From NCBI GenBank assembly GCA_947464885.1, contig CANHYZ010000028.1, forward strand, positions 1 through 11,924: a DNA stretch of 11,924 nucleotides, in the 5' to 3' direction. Within the stretch, counting starts at the first letter, position 1; the number at the start of each line of letters is the position of its first letter. Both the position numbers and the translations under genes were made by a program. Origin of the DNA: Flavobacteriales bacterium. GTDB lineage: Bacteria > Bacteroidota > Bacteroidia > Flavobacteriales_D > Sanyastnellaceae. The notes below the pieces were generated by a model that was not told where the DNA came from, did no database searches, and saw only the letters and a list, made by a program, of their open reading frames with translations. Shown piece after piece: positions 7,857 to 11,924 of the stretch.

Positions 7857-7931
7857 AGGATCTCAGCCTCAATAGCGATTAACGCAACCAACAATGCAAG
7901 CAACGGAATAACTCAAAGACACATCACAAAG

Positions 7932-9368
7932 ATGCTTTTTAACTCATTAGAATTCGCTATCTTCTTACCCGTAGTATTTCTACTTTACTGGTTCGTCACC
8001 AATAAAAACCTTAAACTTCAAAACTTACTATTATGCGGTGCTAGCTACTTCTTTTACGCTTGCTGGGACTGGCGCTTCTTACTTCTGTTAATTTTCTCAA
8101 CACTCTTAGACTTTTACACCGGATTAAAAATGCAGGATGCCGAAAAGGCCAACAGCAAAAAATTCTGGTTCTGGTTAAGCATCTCAATAAACCTAGGCTT
8201 TCTAAGCATATTCAAGTACTATAACTTTTTCGCAGAATCGTTTGCCGATGCGGTATCGAAAATCGGATTTCAAGTAAGCCCATGGACACTGAGCGTAATT
8301 CTTCCCGTTGGTATATCATTTTACACTTTTCACGGACTCTCTTATGTTATAGACATCTACAAGTCACGAATTAAGGCAGAGAGAAACTTTGTAGACTACG
8401 CTGTATTTGTAAGCTTCTTTCCCTTACTGGTCGCAGGCCCTATTGAAAGAGCAACTCACTTATTGCCTCAAATCAAAAGAGCTCGAACTTTCGATTATTC
8501 CAAAGCTGTTGACGGATTGCGTCAAATACTTTGGGGGCTGTTTAAAAAGGTTGTTATTGCAGACAATTGCGCACAATTCGCCAATCAAATATTCAATAAT
8601 TACACTGACCACTCAGGCAGTACATTGGTACTGGGCGCTATATTTTTCACATTTCAAATCTACGGTGACTTTTCGGGTTACTCGGACATTGCGTTGGGAA
8701 CCTCTCGACTCTTCGGAATAGAACTGCTTCGCAACTTTGCATTCCCTTACTTTTCAAGAGATATCGCAGAATTCTGGCGCCGATGGCACATCTCGCTTTC
8801 TTCCTGGTTCAAGGATTACTTATATATCCCCTTAGGCGGCAGCATTGGCGGCAACTGGATTCGCATACGTAATACCTTTATAATTTTTGTGGTCAGTGGA
8901 TTCTGGCACGGGGCCAACTGGACTTTTATTGTCTGGGGAGGACTAAATGCAATTTTCATAATGCCTTCAATTATACTTAAGACAAACCGTAACCACTTAG
9001 AAACCGTTGCGCAAGGGAGAATATTGCCAACGGCTAAAGAGTTATTCCAAGTGGCCATAACGTTTAGTATGACCGTATTTGCTTGGATCTTTTTCCGATC
9101 AGAAAACATTGGACAAGCCATTGGTTATGTTTCAGGGATTTTTTCAAAATCCATTTTTACTATCCCAACCATACGACCTTCAAACCTCATCTTGCTATTA
9201 ATTATATTCATGATAATTGAATGGATTGGGCGCGAAGAACAATTTGCAATCGCTAAGCTAGGACACAAATGGAAACGCCCTATGCGATATGTAATGTATT
9301 ATCTGATCATCTTCGTTATAATAATGTTTAGCAAAAAAGATCAGCCGTTTATTTATTTTCAATTCTAG
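7932..9368 (+). CDS. MBOAT-family membrane-bound O-acyltransferase (AlgI/DltB-like)
   Basis: 478 residues from the ATG at 7932, which begins the MLFNSLEF opening typical of the family; the open frame continues 31 codons upstream but that leader is polar and uncharacteristic. A multi-spanning inner-membrane enzyme that moves acyl groups across the membrane to a glycan or polymer. Family marks in order: PVGISFYTFHGLSYVID (about 125-141), VAGPIERA (177-184), YGDFSGYSDIA (254-264), FWRRWHISLSSWF (281-293), YIPLGG (298-303) and SGFWHGANW (322-330). His326 in FWHGA corresponds to the essential MBOAT histidine (His322 in Pseudomonas AlgI). Length matches AlgI-type proteins (about 460-520). The SGNH gene begins 10 bases downstream, the usual MBOAT-plus-SGNH pairing of alginate, cellulose and teichoic-acid acylation systems. 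The acyl group (probably acetyl) and the glycan are inferred, not shown. Confidence 0.93.
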   Translation: MLFNSLEFAIFLPVVFLLYWFVTNKNLKLQNLLLCGASYFFYACWDWRFLLLLIFSTLLDFYTGLKMQDAEKANSKKFWFWLSISINLGFLSIFKYYNFFAESFADAVSKIGFQVSPWTLSVILPVGISFYTFHGLSYVIDIYKSRIKAERNFVDYAVFVSFFPLLVAGPIERATHLLPQIKRARTFDYSKAVDGLRQILWGLFKKVVIADNCAQFANQIFNNYTDHSGSTLVLGAIFFTFQIYGDFSGYSDIALGTSRLFGIELLRNFAFPYFSRDIAEFWRRWHISLSSWFKDYLYIPLGGSIGGNWIRIRNTFIIFVVSGFWHGANWTFIVWGGLNAIFIMPSIILKTNRNHLETVAQGRILPTAKELFQVAITFSMTVFAWIFFRSENIGQAIGYVSGIFSKSIFTIPTIRPSNLILLLIIFMIIEWIGREEQFAIAKLGHKWKRPMRYVMYYLIIFVIIMFSKKDQPFIYFQF

Positions 9369-9378
9369 CCATTATACG

Positions 9379-10311
9379 ATGCAAAAATTCACTAGACATC
9401 TTTTGATTTTCTTTCTCATTTTATCGACAACACTTACATTTTTTTTGATACTCAATAGACATTGTGGAAACTTCAAGATAAATGAAAACAATAACATACT
9501 GATTGTTGGTCATTCTCATCCCGAATGTGCATTTAACGACAGCTTAATAAGTCACGTTAAAAACTATGCAGCCTCAGGCGAATCGTATTTCTACACCTAT
9601 TTCAAAACAAAAAAAATCATTGAACAAAACCCTGGAATAAACATCGTTCTTATTGAATTCAGTAACAATCAAATAAGGGCATCAAAGGATGACTGGATAT
9701 GGAATGAGGAATATATTCTTAATAGATTACCAAAGTATGGAGCTTACATGGATTTTGAAGCGTACCGGTTACTTTTAACGAAAAACCCAAAGGGCTTAAT
9801 GAACGCAATGCCAGCTTTTTTAAAATATAGCTTAAACCAAGCTTTTAACGGATATCAAACCCAAGAGGATATTGGTGGATATTATTACTTAGAAAGGAAC
9901 AAGACCGATTCACTAGTAGCCAATATTAATCAAATTTCCATTCCTGACAATCCATCCCAAGCCATTTCAGATTACAACCTACAATACTTGCAGAAATTAA
10001 TTCATTATCTCATTAGCTTGAATAAAAGAGTTTTCTTAATACGCAGCCCATTGCATAGCATGTATGAAGGATATAGTAACGAAGACCAGTTTCAAGAAAT
10101 ACGAAAAGTGAATTTTCCCGAAATAGAGTTCTTAGACTTTTCGAAATTCCCTTTAAAAAATTCTGAATTCGGCGATTTAGAGCATCTCAATCATCGAGGC
10201 GCAAGAAAATTCTCGGTTTGGTTCAATCAGTTATTAGTTGAGGGCCTTTTAGAAAAAAATGACAAACAAGATTTTATTAATGCTTCCCTTGAACTTGCTC
10301 ATGTAGATTAA
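9379..10311 (+). CDS. Membrane-anchored SGNH-hydrolase-like protein, MBOAT partner (AlgX/AlgJ/DltD-type role)
   Basis: 310 residues, one N-terminal membrane helix (about 8-26), the remainder presumably periplasmic. Residues 41-48 read LIVGHSHP: the SGNH block I, with GHS instead of GDS and Ser46 as the presumed nucleophile. Near the C-terminus, GDLEHLNHRGA (265-275) is the block V motif D-x-x-H-L-N, giving Asp266 and His269 to complete a triad. The family includes polysaccharide O-acetyltransferases and esterases; partners of MBOAT proteins usually take the acyl group on the outer face of the membrane and pass it to the polymer. Starting 10 bases after the MBOAT stop, it is almost certainly translated from the same message. 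Between the motifs the protein is poorly recognisable to me, so the exact subfamily is uncertain. The coding sequence is strongly AT-rich. Confidence 0.78.
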   Translation: MQKFTRHLLIFFLILSTTLTFFLILNRHCGNFKINENNNILIVGHSHPECAFNDSLISHVKNYAASGESYFYTYFKTKKIIEQNPGINIVLIEFSNNQIRASKDDWIWNEEYILNRLPKYGAYMDFEAYRLLLTKNPKGLMNAMPAFLKYSLNQAFNGYQTQEDIGGYYYLERNKTDSLVANINQISIPDNPSQAISDYNLQYLQKLIHYLISLNKRVFLIRSPLHSMYEGYSNEDQFQEIRKVNFPEIEFLDFSKFPLKNSEFGDLEHLNHRGARKFSVWFNQLLVEGLLEKNDKQDFINASLELAHVD

Positions 10312-10326
10312 GAATTAAGCAATTCT
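10311..10326 (+). repeat. Short inverted repeat at the stop codon of the SGNH gene
   Basis: AGAATT (10311-10316) and AATTCT (10321-10326) are perfect inverted copies around AAGC, overlapping the last base of the TAA stop and followed by ATTTTG. The stem is almost all A/T and weak. It could mark the 3' end of the MBOAT-SGNH message, but it may be chance in AT-rich DNA. Confidence 0.25.
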
Positions 10327-10474
10327 ATTTTGCCAAATGATAATTACGCTCGAATCCATATCGATGAACCGCACAGGACATCGACTCTCTTAAGTAAAAT
10401 TTCTTCGCAGCAAATTACCTTTCAAAGCTTATTTGAACCTCTATTACTTCGATAGTAAGCCAAGTGCAGAGATC

Positions 10475-10499
10475 GGTTAAAAGCTGACCACTCTTAACC
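10475..10499. repeat. Inverted repeat between the convergent SGNH and acyltransferase-3 genes
   Basis: GGTTAAAAG (10475-10483) and CTCTTAACC (10491-10499) can form a nine-pair stem with one A/C mismatch and a seven-base loop. It sits about 30 bases beyond the stop of the - strand acyltransferase gene, where a shared bidirectional terminator would be expected. No T run follows on either strand, so a terminator role is only possible. The rest of the 217-base gap (10312-10528) shows nothing else I can support. Confidence 0.35.
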
Positions 10500-10528
10500 A
10501 AGAACTTCGAGTGTTTCCAGCCAAGTTG

Positions 10529-11665
10529 CTATTCGTATTTCCCAATATTAACTCGATCTCGGAGAGCTGTCAGAGGTCGTTCATAGTAGTAATACAGCAA
10601 TGTTGATAAGACTAATGTAAAAAACCAAAACAGGAAATAATTCAAAAAACTGACATACTCTCCAAGATTTTTTGATATACCTAGTGCACGGTTCACTAAG
10701 GGGATGAGGTAATGCTGTATTGGCGTTAGATTCAGCAAATACATTGAATATGAAATAACACTTACAAAAACAAATGACCTATCCATAATGCGGAACTTGG
10801 TGGAGTGCAAAGAAGCCATGAATGGAAGGAAACTGCACACAGCAAGTGACTCAATATTAAAATACAAAGGCAAATAAAAACCTCTTGAACTCATTGGATT
10901 TAAAGCCATAAAAGTCAACAGAAAACACCCTACAACGACCAATGGCATTTTAAATCGTTCCCATTGCCGGTTATATGAGTACTTAAGATAAGCAGCCATT
11001 ACACCGTACATTAAACTATCCAAACGAAGAAAGGCAACCTTGCGGTATTGCCTTGAAAAATCATCTATCCCAATACCCGATTCGAATTTCCATATACGAA
11101 GAACCATCGGGAAAATCAAGAATAGCATCAGTGAAGCAATCAGAGCTCGGCTTTTACTCACTCCTGACTTATAAATAATGAAACAAGCCAAAGGAAACAA
11201 CATATAAAACCACTCCTCCACAGATAAACTCCAAGCTTCAGCAAAAAAAGAGGGGTGGGCTGAAAATGCATTTTGTAGAAATAAAAAATAGGTGTAGTTA
11301 AATTCACCGAAATCATGAAAAATGACAAGCCTTGCCGAAAGAACCACTAGCAAAATCAGTATATAGTTCGGCAAAGTCCTGAACCAACGTCGAATCCAAA
11401 ACTGCAAAAGATCGTGCCTAGAAAAATCCGTTTTATTTATGGTTTTAATCAAAATACCTCCAATCAAAAAACCACTTAAAACAAAAAAAATGGAAACACC
11501 ATCAATATGAATAAAATTTATCCTGTCGTAAATGCTATGAAAGCGCTTCGGAAGAAGATACTCGCCATGCTCAAGAACCACGGTTAGAATAGCAATACTG
11601 CGCAGGATATCTAAACCCACGACACGACTGGGTGTATTTGCTACAATGGCATTGATTATTTTCAT
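10529..11665 (-). CDS. Acyltransferase-3 family membrane protein (OafA/YrhL-type O-acyltransferase)
   Basis: 378 residues, a complete multi-spanning inner-membrane acyltransferase of about the normal length for a member lacking the extra SGNH domain. Motifs in order: VVGLDILRSIAIL (15-27) with His33 in the 'L-E-H' of helix one; VSIFFVLSGFLIG (57-69); IRRWFRTLPNY (91-101), the arginine motif thought to bind acyl-CoA; AWSLSVEEWFYMLFP (144-158); ISYSMYLLN (304-312); and YYYYERPL (358-365) at the last helix. The family acylates sugars in O-antigens, capsules, peptidoglycan and macrolides. Asn312 stands where many relatives have His in 'YSLYLxH'. The gene is convergent with the MBOAT-SGNH pair, so it has its own promoter to the right; GATATTTG on the - strand (11704-11697) is one base off the -7 consensus. 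Substrate and acyl donor are unknown. Confidence 0.92.
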   Translation of the reverse strand: MKIINAIVANTPSRVVGLDILRSIAILTVVLEHGEYLLPKRFHSIYDRINFIHIDGVSIFFVLSGFLIGGILIKTINKTDFSRHDLLQFWIRRWFRTLPNYILILLVVLSARLVIFHDFGEFNYTYFLFLQNAFSAHPSFFAEAWSLSVEEWFYMLFPLACFIIYKSGVSKSRALIASLMLFLIFPMVLRIWKFESGIGIDDFSRQYRKVAFLRLDSLMYGVMAAYLKYSYNRQWERFKMPLVVVGCFLLTFMALNPMSSRGFYLPLYFNIESLAVCSFLPFMASLHSTKFRIMDRSFVFVSVISYSMYLLNLTPIQHYLIPLVNRALGISKNLGEYVSFLNYFLFWFFTLVLSTLLYYYYERPLTALRDRVNIGKYE

Positions 11666-11752
11666 AGACTAGTCAGATATCAAAAACAGCAGGTTTCAAA
11701 TATCGGTATTTATCGTTGTTCTTCTTTGAGAAAACAAGTGCCAACCTCCATT

Positions 11753-11924
11753 ATGTATGCACTTGAGTTAATTGAAGATGCAGTACCTAATACTGGCTTC
11801 TATGTAAAGCATATCGTAGAAACATCTGGACTTTCTAAAATAAGGCTGAGCGAAAAATGTCACAGTAAGCTTGGCGAAAGAACCCGCCGAGCGCAAAAAG
11901 GACTAAAGTACTTTCAAAATAGAC
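11753..11924 (+). CDS. Possible partial small gene running off the right edge
   Basis: From the ATG at 11753 the frame stays open for 57 codons to the window end, divergent from the acyltransferase-3 gene. The translation (MYALELIEDAVPNTGFYVKH..., ending ...RTRRAQKGLKYFQNR) is mixed and basic toward the end. It has no signal peptide, membrane helix or motif I recognise. The frame is also open upstream of the ATG, and no ribosome-binding site stands out. A short stop-free frame of this length is not strong evidence by itself in this moderately AT-rich DNA. It may equally be non-coding. Confidence 0.25.
   Translation, partial: MYALELIEDAVPNTGFYVKHIVETSGLSKIRLSEKCHSKLGERTRRAQKGLKYFQNR

Larger units (their letters stand above)
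7511..7931. other. Intergenic stretch without recognisable gene
   Basis: After the presumed acyltransferase remnant no reading frame here looks like a real protein. The stretch is AT-rich. It holds a promoter-like TACTTTTG box (7798-7805) and a hairpin (7830-7856), described separately, both upstream of the MBOAT start. Together with the remnant it makes 816 bases without an intact gene, unusually long compared with the tight spacing elsewhere in the window. Confidence 0.55.

Noticed and set aside
7839..7931. Upstream TTG extension of the MBOAT protein
   Set aside because: The added 31 residues are polar and atypical and the first codon lies within the hairpin; MLFNSLEF at 7932 is the family's usual N-terminus.
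10337..10393. 18-codon ATG frame in the convergent intergenic region
   Set aside because: Too short, no recognisable sequence and no start signal; expected by chance.

Overview
The window looks like a chromosomal segment of a Bacteroidota bacterium (phylum-level inference). Start codons lack strong Shine-Dalgarno sequences. Two exact TAnnTTTG boxes, the Bacteroidota -7 promoter element, lie upstream of likely operon starts. The protein families (acidic-linker outer-membrane beta-barrels, a LolA-like periplasmic protein, a large BNR/Asp-box propeller protein, MBOAT plus SGNH pairs) are all common in that phylum. No rRNA, tRNA, CRISPR array, integrase or transposase is visible.

Region 1 (1-5050) holds cell-envelope genes of roughly balanced base composition, all on the + strand. 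It contains the 3' end of a probable outer-membrane protein, a complete outer-membrane beta-barrel protein, then a likely two-gene unit: a small LolA-like secreted protein and a 1024-residue secreted protein with ten Asp-boxes. A strong hairpin followed by a T-rich tail closes the unit at about 4998-5047.

Region 2 (5051-7115) is a two-gene unit behind a TATGTTTG promoter box. It encodes a GNAT-family acyltransferase and a stand-alone five-bladed-propeller protein resembling the N-terminal domain of plant GINT1. Both types occur in polysaccharide and glycoconjugate loci.

Region 3 (7116-7931) is an 816-base stretch without an intact gene. Its first half holds what looks like the frameshifted C-terminal remnant of an acyltransferase-3 gene. 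Its second half holds a promoter-like box and a strong hairpin in the leader of the next operon.

Region 4 (7932-11665) is AT-rich and carries surface-glycan O-acylation genes: an MBOAT O-acyltransferase (AlgI-like), an SGNH/AlgX/DltD-like partner directly behind it, and, convergent on the - strand, a complete acyltransferase-3 (OafA-type) protein. A small open frame of uncertain status runs off the right edge.

Taken together, the right half reads as the modification part of an exopolysaccharide, capsule or O-antigen locus: several acyl-transfer enzymes of unrelated folds next to one another, with base composition shifted from the left half. The substrate glycan cannot be read from the sequence. 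No glycosyltransferase, flippase or polymerase gene lies inside the window.
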